Below, one piece after another: positions 1 through 7,169 of a stretch of 19,019 bases of DNA. The number at the start of each line of letters is the position of its first letter. Position 1 is the first letter of the stretch. The DNA is from Paracoccaceae bacterium (GTDB taxonomy: Bacteria > Pseudomonadota > Alphaproteobacteria > Rhodobacterales > Rhodobacteraceae). Position numbers and translations under genes: made by a program. A model generated the notes under the pieces. The model was not told the origin of the DNA, did no database searches, and saw nothing but the letters and a program-made list of their open reading frames with translations. The stretch covers positions 1 through 19,019 of the forward strand of contig RFZH01000023.1 in the NCBI GenBank assembly GCA_009920815.1, given 5' to 3'.

Positions 1-192
1 GGAAGATTTTAACAGTGTACGACGATCAAAATACATAATGTTCCCCTAGATCAGAAATGCTCAAACTGAGCGATGAGCTTGGGTAGGATCCAAACGTAAC
101 AAGAACGCGATAGTAATGTAAATGTTTTTTGAATTTTTAGATTGAAAAACAAATTTGTGTATATATTTTGTATATACATTATTGGAGGAATT
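1..192. other. Leader region before the RHH-parA pair
   Basis: I see no convincing gene in this AT-rich stretch. An open frame exists on the minus strand across it but it runs antisense through the RHH and parA genes and has no recognisable domain. The right-hand end (about 155-190) holds the tandem operator-like repeat and the ribosome binding site for the small RHH gene. A weak TTGAAA lies at 143-148, but no well-spaced -10 hexamer follows it. Confidence 0.5.
158..177 (+). promoter_or_regulatory. Tandem 11-bp-period operator-like repeat before the RHH gene
   Basis: Two copies of TGTATATA followed by T or C begin at 158 and 169, so they lie on the same face of the helix one turn apart. The second copy includes the perfect 8-bp palindrome GTATATAC (170-177). 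The repeat ends 15 bases before the RHH start codon and overlaps where a promoter would lie. RHH proteins typically bind tandem or inverted short half-sites and autorepress. Binding by the adjacent RHH protein is an inference. Confidence 0.45.
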
Positions 193-369
193 ATGCCTAA
201 AAAAGACAAGCCAAAGTCAAAGAACAGCTCGATTATCGTCCGTTTGTCGTCCGACGATCGAGCTGAGTTCATTGATTTATGTAAAGCGCTTGATACATCG
301 GCATCACGCGAAATACGCGCGTATATAAAAAAGTTTGTGAGTAAAAACAAAAGAAAGGGTAAGAGTTGA
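193..369 (+). CDS. Small ribbon-helix-helix DNA-binding protein (putative ParA partner)
   Basis: This 58-residue basic protein has a lysine-rich N-terminus (residues 1-10). It is followed by a strand (SSIIVRLS, about 12-19), a helix (DDRAEFIDLCKAL), a short turn (DTSAS) and a second helix (REIRAYIKKFV). That is the ribbon-helix-helix fold seen in MetJ/Arc and in small centromere-binding partners of ParF-type ATPases. I chose the ATG at 193 because GGAGGA lies at 184-189 just before it; the frame is open upstream to a TTG at 142, which would run the coding region through the operator-like repeat. Its stop overlaps the TTG start of the ParA gene (TTGA), which implies translational coupling. It probably binds DNA as a dimer and either autorepresses or loads the ATPase. 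It could instead be an antitoxin-like repressor, but no toxin gene is adjacent. Confidence 0.7.
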   Translation: MPKKDKPKSKNSSIIVRLSSDDRAEFIDLCKALDTSASREIRAYIKKFVSKNKRKGKS

Positions 370-998
370 AAAGAATTCTCGTTGCAAACAGTAAAGGTGG
401 TTCGGGAAAAACGCTGACCACGGTGAATATTGCAGCTGGCTTGGCGCATAAGGGACACCGCGTTTGCGTGGTCGATGCTGATCAACAACTGAGCGCTAAG
501 AAGTGGGCTAAGCGCAGGCCGGCATATTGCCCGCGCGTGGATTGTGTTCAATGGCCAAAAGACATGATCGAGATGCCAAAGCTTCCCAAAAAAACTGAGT
601 TTGCAATAATCGATAGCGCCGGTGGATTAGAGGTCGCGCAGGAAAAACCTCTTTTTGAAGGCGTTGATTTTTTGATTGTTCCCGTTATGGCATCTTTGTT
701 TGATGAACTAGCAACCCGAACTTTTTTGAGGTCTCTCGCAGAAATTAAGCGCATAAAGAAAGATAAAATAACAATATTGCCCGTAGGAGCCCGTATTGAT
801 CTTCGAAGAAAAGATACGGACTTGCTGGCGGAGTTTATGGAAAAAAATAAATTTCCGCTTCACACAAATATAACTGAGCGTGCCGTCTATCCGTCTTTGG
901 CGCGCGATGGGCTGAGTGTTTTTGACCATTCTCAAGCGCAGTATGTAGCCCTGCAGGCGCAATGGGCCACAATACTAGAGACGCTTGTTGGTACCTAG
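366..998 (+). CDS. Short ParA/ParF-family partition ATPase
   Basis: The 210-residue protein is a deviant Walker ATPase of the ParA/MinD superfamily. The signature-lysine P-loop KGGSGKT is at residues 10-16, the switch region VVDADQQ is around 35-41, and a Walker B strand with AIIDSAGG is around 80-87. There is no N-terminal helix-turn-helix domain, and the length matches the compact type Ib ParF class (about 206 residues). The start is TTG at 366, which overlaps the RHH stop; an AAGGGT ribosome binding site is at 355-360. Type Ib ATPases normally act with a small RHH partner, and that is what lies upstream. No replication initiator is in the window, so it may be an orphan chromosomal pair, the remains of a plasmid, or part of a plasmid or chromid. 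Its stop overlaps the phnM stop on the other strand. Confidence 0.8.
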   Translation: MKRILVANSKGGSGKTLTTVNIAAGLAHKGHRVCVVDADQQLSAKKWAKRRPAYCPRVDCVQWPKDMIEMPKLPKKTEFAIIDSAGGLEVAQEKPLFEGVDFLIVPVMASLFDELATRTFLRSLAEIKRIKKDKITILPVGARIDLRRKDTDLLAEFMEKNKFPLHTNITERAVYPSLARDGLSVFDHSQAQYVALQAQWATILETLVGT

Positions 999-2140
999 AA
1001 TACGGATTTACCCTGGGACCAAACTTGATGAATTAATCCAATATCTTCGATACGCTCGAATTGGATAATGTCGGCACGTTGCCCAATGGCCAATGTGCCG
1101 CGGTCTTTTAGCCCAGCTGCCAATGCAGGTGCTTTTGTGACGGAATTTATCGCACGGGGTAAATCATCCCAGTGTTGTGCCAATTTGATAGCGGCTTGAA
1201 ACAGGGCTGCGGGAACATAATCTGATGATAAAATATCCAACAATCCGCTCTCTGCGAGATCGAGCGCCGATACATTTCCAGAATGCGAGCCCCCCCGTAT
1301 AAGGTTTGGCGCCCCCATCATAATTGCGATGTTATTGTCGCGACATGCTTGAGCGGCTTCAAGTGTGGTAGGAAATTCAGCAAAAGTCATATTGCGTTCG
1401 ACTGAAATACGCACATGTTCTTTTGTCGTGTCATCATGGCTTGCTAAGACAGATCCCAATCGCGCGGCAGCATCGCAGGCGGCTTGTTCATGCCGGCTTG
1501 CATTTCTTTTCGAAATTTCCTTTAGCTTTTTGACATGCTCTTCAAATTCTTGATCTGTTATCCCTCTTTTTTTCGTCATATAAATACGTAGTTGCCGCAG
1601 GTCGGCGAATTGCCGTGCTTCGGGCGTATGATCCATAACAGAAATGATCCGAACGCGGTCGTCGGGCGTAAACTCGTTTAGCTCTTGCTCCAATGTTTCC
1701 GAACATACTTCGGCTCGTAGATGTATAAAATGGCTTATCTTAAGATAATCTTTCGCCTTCAAGTCTCTTAGCACTGTGGCAAGGTCACGTGCATAGCTGT
1801 CAGTATCCGTTTTATCTGAAGATGGAATGGACCCGACACGCATTGCGTCAAATACAGTCGTTACCCCACACGAGGCCAATTCAGCATCATGAGCCAAAAC
1901 AGCCATCTGTCTGGGCCATTTGACAGCGGGCCGCGGTTCTAAATGACGCTCTAAATTATCCGTATGTAGTTCAACCAAACCCGGCGCAACAAATCTTCCG
2001 TTGCAATCAATTCTCCCTGATGCGCAGGTGTTGGATGACGAAATATCCGAGATCATGCCATCCCTGCAGACGATTGTCCCCTTTAAGATTTCATCTTCCA
2101 GCACAAGTTGAGCATTGGTTAAGATCAGGTCTTGGGTCAT
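995..2140 (-). CDS. phnM: PhnM: alpha-D-ribose 1-methylphosphonate 5-triphosphate diphosphatase
   Basis: This 381-residue amidohydrolase-fold enzyme removes pyrophosphate from ribosyl-phosphonate triphosphate to give the 5-phosphate substrate of the C-P lyase PhnJ. The N-terminal metal motif ELHTDNLERH is at residues 57-66 and is followed by LEPRP. Further ligands are expected at SHDD (234-237) and SSD (305-307). The conserved GAPNLIRGGSHSGN is at 277-290. The length fits E. coli PhnM (378). I start at the ATG at 2140 because it overlaps the phnN stop by ATGA; the frame extends 12 codons upstream inside phnN. It is the last gene of phnGHIJKLNM. It ends in a CTAG shared with the opposing parA stop, with no terminator between them. 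It belongs to the HTDN type, unlike the second PhnM at 7941. Confidence 0.95.
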   Translation of the reverse strand: MTQDLILTNAQLVLEDEILKGTIVCRDGMISDISSSNTCASGRIDCNGRFVAPGLVELHTDNLERHLEPRPAVKWPRQMAVLAHDAELASCGVTTVFDAMRVGSIPSSDKTDTDSYARDLATVLRDLKAKDYLKISHFIHLRAEVCSETLEQELNEFTPDDRVRIISVMDHTPEARQFADLRQLRIYMTKKRGITDQEFEEHVKKLKEISKRNASRHEQAACDAAARLGSVLASHDDTTKEHVRISVERNMTFAEFPTTLEAAQACRDNNIAIMMGAPNLIRGGSHSGNVSALDLAESGLLDILSSDYVPAALFQAAIKLAQHWDDLPRAINSVTKAPALAAGLKDRGTLAIGQRADIIQFERIEDIGLIHQVWSQGKSVF

Positions 2141-2691
2141 AGCGGATCCTTGATTGGGAGTGATAAAACTGCACAAATAGATGAAACTGTCGTGTTGATT
2201 GATCCAGAGTTGTCGACCGTTATGGCCTTTAATCGAGGGTCAAGCGGGGCACTTTGGCGGGCTAGCCGCGACTTGATATCTTCTCTTGTTTCGCGACCGC
2301 GTGCGGTCAAACGATGAGCTAGGGTATCGCGATCTGCAATTAGATTGATGACGTAGAAATTCGGGAAAATGGACCGTGCGTCGATCAACACGTTGCGGGA
2401 CAAGTTGATCAAAAGGCTCTGGCCCGAATTCAGAGGTTCGATGGCCTGTTTGCTTATCCCATAATCTAGTCCGTGGGCATGCCATGTCATGATATATTGA
2501 CCTTCACGCACCAACTGTTGGAATTCTTGTTTAGAGCGTGGAACATGATTTTCACCCATTGGATCACACGGACGCGTAATGTCTCGTTGAACCAAACCTA
2601 AACTGGAGCACTGTTCCATTAAAGCGGCCATTACTGTGTCTTTGCCCACGCCAGAGGGACCGACAATAGCGATCAAAGCACCCTGTTGCAT
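2137..2691 (-). CDS. phnN: PhnN: ribose 1,5-bisphosphate phosphokinase
   Basis: PhnN phosphorylates ribose 1,5-bisphosphate to PRPP, which returns the sugar left by C-P lyase to nucleotide metabolism. The 184-residue protein has a guanylate-kinase-like P-loop fold. The Walker A motif GPSGVGKDT is near the N-terminus (about residues 12-20), followed by RDITRPCDPMGENH, which resembles the GMP-kinase nucleotide-binding region, and later ARGRETREDIKSRLAR, the probable lid. I chose the ATG at 2691, which shares one base with the phnL stop (TGATG); a TTG one codon upstream is the alternative. The gene order L-N-M is common in alphaproteobacteria, whereas E. coli has L-M-N. Confidence 0.93.
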   Translation of the reverse strand: MQQGALIAIVGPSGVGKDTVMAALMEQCSSLGLVQRDITRPCDPMGENHVPRSKQEFQQLVREGQYIMTWHAHGLDYGISKQAIEPLNSGQSLLINLSRNVLIDARSIFPNFYVINLIADRDTLAHRLTARGRETREDIKSRLARQSAPLDPRLKAITVDNSGSINTTVSSICAVLSLPIKDPL

Positions 2692-3383
2692 CAATTCACC
2701 TTTGGAGCAAATTGCGTCACGTCAATGGTACGATCACAGACTTGATCACGGGCATGTTCATCATGGAAAATTCCAATGATCGCTGTCCCATTTGCTTTAG
2801 CCCTTTCAATCAACGATAAGACAATAGCACGGTTTTTTGCATCCAGGCTGGCCGTCGGTTCATCCAAGAGTAACGCCGGGTAATCATGGATAAATCCGCG
2901 CGCGATATTGACACGTTGTTGTTCACCGCCTGAAAATGTTGTTGGTGATAACGACCATAAGCGTTCGGAAATATTTAGAAGTGTCAAAAGCTCTTTGGCC
3001 TTCTCATTTGCTACGTCTGGGGCAACCCCGATTGACAAGAGTGGATCAGCAACGACTGATGTCGTCGGCACTCTAGGCACGACGCGCAAAAACTGGCTAA
3101 CATAGCCAAGTTTATGGCGCCGCAGTTCGATAATGTCGCGCGGATTTGCACCGACAATTTCTGTTCCATCAATGCGAATTGAACCTTCTTGGCAGAGATA
3201 GTTGCCATAAATCATTCGCATCAATGTCGACTTCCCTGCACCCGACGCGCCAGTCAAGCCTACACATTCGCCGGGGGCCACGAAAAGGTTGGCTTTGTTC
3301 ATGACTGGAATAACCGTTGACCCCTGATTATGCAGAATAAAATGTTTAGACAGGTTGGTGATATGTATCATAGCTGGTCTCAT
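2691..3383 (-). CDS. phnL: PhnL: C-P lyase ATP-binding protein
   Basis: The 230-residue protein is an ABC-type ATPase. Walker A is GASGAGKST (about residues 49-57), the Q-loop is in YVSQFLR, the signature is FSGGEQQR, Walker B is ALLLDEPTASLD and the H-loop histidine is in FHDEH. PhnL is needed with PhnG, PhnH and PhnI to form the ribosylated phosphonate and is not a transport ATPase. The ATG at 3383 overlaps the phnK stop (ATGA), so translation is coupled; a second in-frame ATG four codons later (3371) is possible. All catalytic motifs look intact. Confidence 0.94.
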   Translation of the reverse strand: MRPAMIHITNLSKHFILHNQGSTVIPVMNKANLFVAPGECVGLTGASGAGKSTLMRMIYGNYLCQEGSIRIDGTEIVGANPRDIIELRRHKLGYVSQFLRVVPRVPTTSVVADPLLSIGVAPDVANEKAKELLTLLNISERLWSLSPTTFSGGEQQRVNIARGFIHDYPALLLDEPTASLDAKNRAIVLSLIERAKANGTAIIGIFHDEHARDQVCDRTIDVTQFAPKVN

Positions 3384-4150
3384 ACTTGCAAAACTGAGCT
3401 GACCAACAACTGCGTATATGCATGTTGCGGGTCGTCCAAGACTTGGTCTGTCAGACCGGTTTCAACGACATAGCCATCTTTCATGACCATTAGTCGATCG
3501 GCCAAGAGGCGCACGACCGCAAGATCGTGAGTCACTATGATTGCTGACAATCCCATTTCGCGGACCAATCCGCGTAACAAGTCTAACAAACGGGCTTGGA
3601 CTGATACGTCTAGGCCTCCTGTAGGCTCGTCCATAAAGACCAACCTTGGCCCAGTTACCAGATTTCGTGCAATCTGTAATCGTTGTTGCATCCCACCTGA
3701 AAACGCAGTTGGCCGATCATCAACCCGATCCGATGCAATTTCAACGCGACTTAGCCAGTCAATGGCTTTTTCACGGATCTGGCCATAGTGACGTTCACCA
3801 ACCGCCATTAACCTTTCCCCGACATTTCCACCGGCGCTAACGGACATCCTGAGGCCGTCGCGAGCGTGTTGATGAACAAATGCCCAATCTGTTCGTGACA
3901 ACATCCGCCGTTCGGACTCAGACATCTGCAAGATGTCTTGCATACCCGAGGTTCGAGTATGGAACATGATCTGTCCCAGATCTGGGGTTAAATGGCCTGC
4001 CAAACAATTTAGCAGTGTCGATTTCCCGGATCCACTTTCGCCTACGATGCCTAGAACTTCACCTGGATACAGGTCAAATGATACGCTGGCACACCCAATC
4101 CTGCGGCCATAAAATTTGGAAATACCCTCTACAGCTAGCAACGGTTTCAT
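3380..4150 (-). CDS. phnK: PhnK: C-P lyase complex ATP-binding subunit
   Basis: This 256-residue ABC-type ATPase resembles oligopeptide/dipeptide transport ATPases, as PhnK does in general. Visible motifs are Walker A GESGSGKST, the signature FSGGMQQRLQ, Walker B LVFMDEPTGGLD and the H-loop histidine in VTHDLA. In E. coli, PhnK docks on the PhnJ subunits of the PhnGHIJ core complex. I chose the ATG at 4150: an AGGAGG ribosome binding site lies seven bases upstream and the start overlaps the phnJ stop as ATGA. The open frame extends 19 codons further into phnJ, but those residues show no homology I recognise. Confidence 0.95.
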   Translation of the reverse strand: MKPLLAVEGISKFYGRRIGCASVSFDLYPGEVLGIVGESGSGKSTLLNCLAGHLTPDLGQIMFHTRTSGMQDILQMSESERRMLSRTDWAFVHQHARDGLRMSVSAGGNVGERLMAVGERHYGQIREKAIDWLSRVEIASDRVDDRPTAFSGGMQQRLQIARNLVTGPRLVFMDEPTGGLDVSVQARLLDLLRGLVREMGLSAIIVTHDLAVVRLLADRLMVMKDGYVVETGLTDQVLDDPQHAYTQLLVSSVLQV

Positions 4151-4989
4151 TCTGCCGCCTCCTGTGGTTTCGACGCATGAGTTGCGCAATAATCGGTGTC
4201 GGAACAAACAAAAATACGGTTTCCGTCATCGTCAACGATTACTTCATCAAGGTAGGTATGGGATGCTCCGCAAATTTCGCAGCTATGGTCTGCCTTCGAT
4301 GCTTCGAACGGATAGTCGTCAAAATCAAGGCTGACAACTTTCGTAAACGGCGGCAATGCATATATACGTTGCTCACGACCCGCACCGAATAGTTGGATCG
4401 CGGCCATTTCCATTTTAGGGTTGTCAAATTTGGGAATAGGCGATGGATCCATGACATACCGCCCTTCAACTTTGACGGGGTAAGCGTAAGACGTGGCAAT
4501 TGCGCCATGACGGCTTATGTCTTCATATAGTTTAACATGCATGAGGCCGTACTCTTCTAGGGCATGCATTTTACGCGTTTCAACTTCTGAGGGTTCCAAA
4601 AACCGTAAAGGTTCGGGGATCGGCACCTGATAAACAAGAATTTGATCTTCGCTGAGTTCCGTTTCGGGAATTCGATGTCTTGTTTGGATAACCGTGGCAT
4701 CTGACGTCTTTTCAGTTACTTGAACACCAGCTGTTTTTTCAAAAAACTTTCGAATGGAAATCGCATTTGTGGTATCGTCTGCGCCTTGGTCGATGACTTT
4801 GAATGTGTCGTCAGGCGTCAAAGTCGCTGCCGATACTTGAACCCCACCTGTTCCCCATCCGTATGGCATTGGCATTTCACGGCTTGCGAATGGAACTTGG
4901 TATCCGGGGACTGCCAAGCCTTTCAAAATTGCACGGCGGATCATGCGTTTGGTTTGTTCATCAAGGTAGGCAAAGTTATATTCGTTCAT
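4147..4989 (-). CDS. phnJ: PhnJ: carbon-phosphorus lyase, radical SAM enzyme
   Basis: PhnJ cleaves the C-P bond of 5-phosphoribosyl-1-phosphonates by radical chemistry to release the alkane (methane from methylphosphonate) and the cyclic ribosyl phosphate. The 280-residue protein is close to E. coli PhnJ (281) along its full length. The four functional cysteines are present: C237 and C240 in CEIC, and C262 and C268 in VCSDTDYC. They correspond to E. coli C241, C244, C266 and C272. G29 in VPGYQVPF corresponds to the radical glycine G32. The motifs MPYGWGTGG, DQGADDTTNA and IQTRHRIPE are also intact. It overlaps phnI upstream and phnK downstream by ATGA. I see no defect, so it should be active. 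Confidence 0.97.
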   Translation of the reverse strand: MNEYNFAYLDEQTKRMIRRAILKGLAVPGYQVPFASREMPMPYGWGTGGVQVSAATLTPDDTFKVIDQGADDTTNAISIRKFFEKTAGVQVTEKTSDATVIQTRHRIPETELSEDQILVYQVPIPEPLRFLEPSEVETRKMHALEEYGLMHVKLYEDISRHGAIATSYAYPVKVEGRYVMDPSPIPKFDNPKMEMAAIQLFGAGREQRIYALPPFTKVVSLDFDDYPFEASKADHSCEICGASHTYLDEVIVDDDGNRIFVCSDTDYCATHASKPQEAAE

Positions 4990-6077
4990 TGCTCGGAAAC
5001 CTCATGTGCGTTGGATTGAACATCACGGCGTAGTTTGCGGATCAATTCAAGCTCTGATTGGAAATCGACATAGTGGGGCAGTTTAATATGTTCTAAAAAT
5101 CCAGTCGCTTGGATGTTGTCAGAATGATAGAGGACGAATTCTTCGTCTTGCGCAGGCACACCAACGTTATCTTCGCCTAATTCTTGCCAACGCAGAGCAC
5201 GATCTAGCAGTGCCATGGCAATAGATTTGCGTTCGCTATGGCCAAATACCAGACCATATCCTCGGGTGAATTGCGGGGCTTGGGTTTTGGAACCTGTAAA
5301 CTGGTTTACAGTTTCGCATTCAGTAACTTCTATTTCGCCAATCTCAATCGAAAAGCCCAGTTCGGGTATCTCCATTTCAACGACAACATCACCAACGCGC
5401 AATTCGCCGACAAAAGGATGGTTGCGTCCATATCCGCGCTGTGTGGAATAGGCCATGCCTAGAATAAATCCCTCGTCCCCACGCGTCAGCGCCTGCAACC
5501 GCAAATCCCGCCCTGCAGGCAATTCTAATGGTTGACGTGTCAAGTCTTGCGGCGGTTCATTGGTGTTTGGTTCTGTCTGAATAATGTCTTCTTTGTTAAG
5601 ATAGCTCGTGATATGGGGCAGATGTCCTGCCAATTCATGGTTTGCTGGGGCCAAATGTTTGGTCTCGCCCTCTGCAGCAAGTTTAAAATCCAACAATCGA
5701 TGCGTATAATCAAAGGTGGGGCCCAAGATTTGGCCGCCTGGCGCGTCTTTGAATGTTGCCGATATTCGACGGATACAAGACATAGTTTCCGTGCGAATTG
5801 GGAGCGTGTTTCCAAACCGTGCAAGTGTAGTGCGATATGCGCGGATCAAAAATATCGCCTCAATCAAATCTCCGCGCGATTGCTTAATTGCCAAAGCAGC
5901 CAAATCAGGATCATAGAGCGATCCTTCGGCCATGACGCGGTTGACACCTAGAGCCAATTGTTCGCGTATTTGACTGACTTCCAACTCGGCCACGTCCAAA
6001 TCGCCACGGCGTTTTTCGTCCAACCACTTATGGGCGTTATCGATGGCTTTTTCGCCACCCTTGACGGCAACATACAT
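4986..6077 (-). CDS. phnI: PhnI: C-P lyase core nucleosidase/transferase subunit
   Basis: PhnI joins methylphosphonate to the C1 of ATP ribose, displacing adenine, with help from PhnG, PhnH and PhnL; alone it is a purine nucleosidase. It is a core subunit of the PhnGHIJ complex. The 363-residue product begins MYVAVKGGEKAID, the family's typical start. It also contains QIREQLALGVNRVMAEGSLY, RGYGLVFGHSERKSIAMALL and, near the end, HIKLPHYVDFQSELELIRK, all in PhnI-like positions. The ATG at 6077 shares a base with the phnH stop (TAATG), and AGGAGG precedes it. It is slightly longer than the E. coli protein (354). Confidence 0.95.
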   Translation of the reverse strand: MYVAVKGGEKAIDNAHKWLDEKRRGDLDVAELEVSQIREQLALGVNRVMAEGSLYDPDLAALAIKQSRGDLIEAIFLIRAYRTTLARFGNTLPIRTETMSCIRRISATFKDAPGGQILGPTFDYTHRLLDFKLAAEGETKHLAPANHELAGHLPHITSYLNKEDIIQTEPNTNEPPQDLTRQPLELPAGRDLRLQALTRGDEGFILGMAYSTQRGYGRNHPFVGELRVGDVVVEMEIPELGFSIEIGEIEVTECETVNQFTGSKTQAPQFTRGYGLVFGHSERKSIAMALLDRALRWQELGEDNVGVPAQDEEFVLYHSDNIQATGFLEHIKLPHYVDFQSELELIRKLRRDVQSNAHEVSEQ

Positions 6078-6649
6078 TAGAGTGCCTCCTGAATTTTAGT
6101 GGATCGCGGTAGACCAGCTATCTGAGTGTTACAGCAAAATATAAAATCAAGACCTAAAGGGAATGATGCCGAGTTCTGTTGAAATAATTCGAGCTCTGGA
6201 AGGCTAAGCTCCAAACTTGTATGAATTCCTGGACCTGTGAGAATTGCCCCCTGGTTTACCAATGAATCCAATTCCACCACTACTGTCGCGGACCGATCCG
6301 GATATTGCGCTTCACCTTTTTTTAAATTTTTTAGGTCTTTGACCTCAGCCCATTTTCCAAATACGTAATCTGCCGCATCTGGATCTACGATTGGCGCACC
6401 GGTATGAAATGTGATCCATCCTCGAATGGCATCGGTGTCCAACGTTCCTACAACTGCAATCGGCGTATCTGGATCGCACAAGGTCAAAAGAAGTGTTCCC
6501 GCTGCGATTGACATCGGTGACGGAGGTGTTGCGCCGGTTAGGTGTCCAATACGGCCAGGGCGAGCAACAGCGTTCATGATCACTCGAAAGGCGCGCGCGC
6601 CGTCAGTAGACGGGTCAGAGAAACCACCAGTCAAAGTTTGGATTTTCAT
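6077..6649 (-). CDS. phnH: PhnH: C-P lyase core subunit
   Basis: PhnH is a subunit of the PhnGHIJ complex and is needed for ribosyl-phosphonate formation. The 190-residue protein begins MKIQTLTGGFSDP and continues AFRVIMNAVARPGRIG, a characteristic PhnH N-terminal stretch. It also has LTLCDPDTPIAV and the C-terminal GPGI and FPLGLDFIF motifs. The start ATG overlaps the phnG stop (ATGA). It has no catalytic residues of its own that I can assign, which fits its known structural role. Confidence 0.94.
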   Translation of the reverse strand: MKIQTLTGGFSDPSTDGARAFRVIMNAVARPGRIGHLTGATPPSPMSIAAGTLLLTLCDPDTPIAVVGTLDTDAIRGWITFHTGAPIVDPDAADYVFGKWAEVKDLKNLKKGEAQYPDRSATVVVELDSLVNQGAILTGPGIHTSLELSLPELELFQQNSASFPLGLDFIFCCNTQIAGLPRSTKIQEAL

Positions 6650-7089
6650 TGATCTTCTCCTCTAACGAGGGTGAAAAACTCTACTTTCGTTGCTGCAGCT
6701 TTTGCCGATTGTACTGATTTTGCCCCTGCCAACGAATTTTCCAGTGGCGCGATTACGGTTCTCATGATGTGATCATGTTGTGCGGTTTGTAAAAGTGCAT
6801 CTAGTATTGCAACTTGCTTGGCTTTGGCTTTGTTGCGTCCCTGAACGTAACCATGGCCGACTTCGCCTGTCTGCAAACTAATTGAACAGCGTGAAACCGT
6901 CATTTCCCCCATGTTGAAGGCATCACCAGTTCCACCCATGCGGCCACGTACCATGACCGATCCAATTTCCGGAGCACGTAATTCATCGACTTTGGGAAAA
7001 GACACATTTTCTGCCACCAAAACGTCAAGGTCTTGCACGGAGGCTTTGGCCAAGATAGACAGCCAGTGCTTTCGGTTTGTTTCTTGCAT
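6646..7089 (-). CDS. phnG: PhnG: C-P lyase core subunit, first gene of the operon
   Basis: PhnG forms the core complex with PhnH, PhnI and PhnJ. The 147-residue protein contains RKHWLSILAKAS near the N-terminus, then PEIGSVMVRGRMGGTGDAFNMGEM and GEVGHGYVQGRNKAKAKQVAILDALL in two parts of the middle, both typical of PhnG. I chose the ATG at 7089 (MQETNRKHW); the frame is open to a TTG at 7107, but that would add only six residues and overlap the candidate operator. It is the promoter-proximal gene of phnGHIJKLNM, and 80 bases separate it from the divergent phnF. Confidence 0.94.
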   Translation of the reverse strand: MQETNRKHWLSILAKASVQDLDVLVAENVSFPKVDELRAPEIGSVMVRGRMGGTGDAFNMGEMTVSRCSISLQTGEVGHGYVQGRNKAKAKQVAILDALLQTAQHDHIMRTVIAPLENSLAGAKSVQSAKAAATKVEFFTLVRGEDQ

Positions 7090-7169
7090 GGAGCACCCTA
7101 TATACAACTAGACAACTTTTTGTGGTCTTAGTAGAAATTGAGCAAAGAATAAAGTGAAGTTTTTGTAAA
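7090..7169. promoter_or_regulatory. Divergent phnG/phnF control region with candidate PhnF operator
   Basis: This 80-base gap must carry the promoters for both the C-P lyase operon and phnF. Two ACAACT hexamers lie 8 bases apart on the plus strand (7104-7109 and 7112-7117). The stretch ACTAGACAAC includes CTAGACAA, half of a palindrome of the TTGTCTAGACAA type that resembles sites of HutC-subfamily GntR regulators (from memory). A TATATA at 7099-7104 may be the phnG -10 element, which would place the operator against it. I do not see a PhoB box of the direct-repeat CTGTCAT type. Operator assignment is inference. Confidence 0.45.

Noticed and set aside
51..551. 166-residue open frame on the minus strand
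   Set aside because: It is antisense to the RHH and parA genes, has no recognisable domain, and the plus-strand genes have ribosome binding sites and clear families.
366..998. MinD or Soj-type assignment for the ATPase
   Set aside because: No membrane-targeting C-terminal helix or N-terminal HTH; the short length and RHH partner fit the ParF class better.
7090..7169. PhoB box upstream of phnG
   Set aside because: No pair of CTGTCAT-like repeats at 11-base spacing was seen on either strand.
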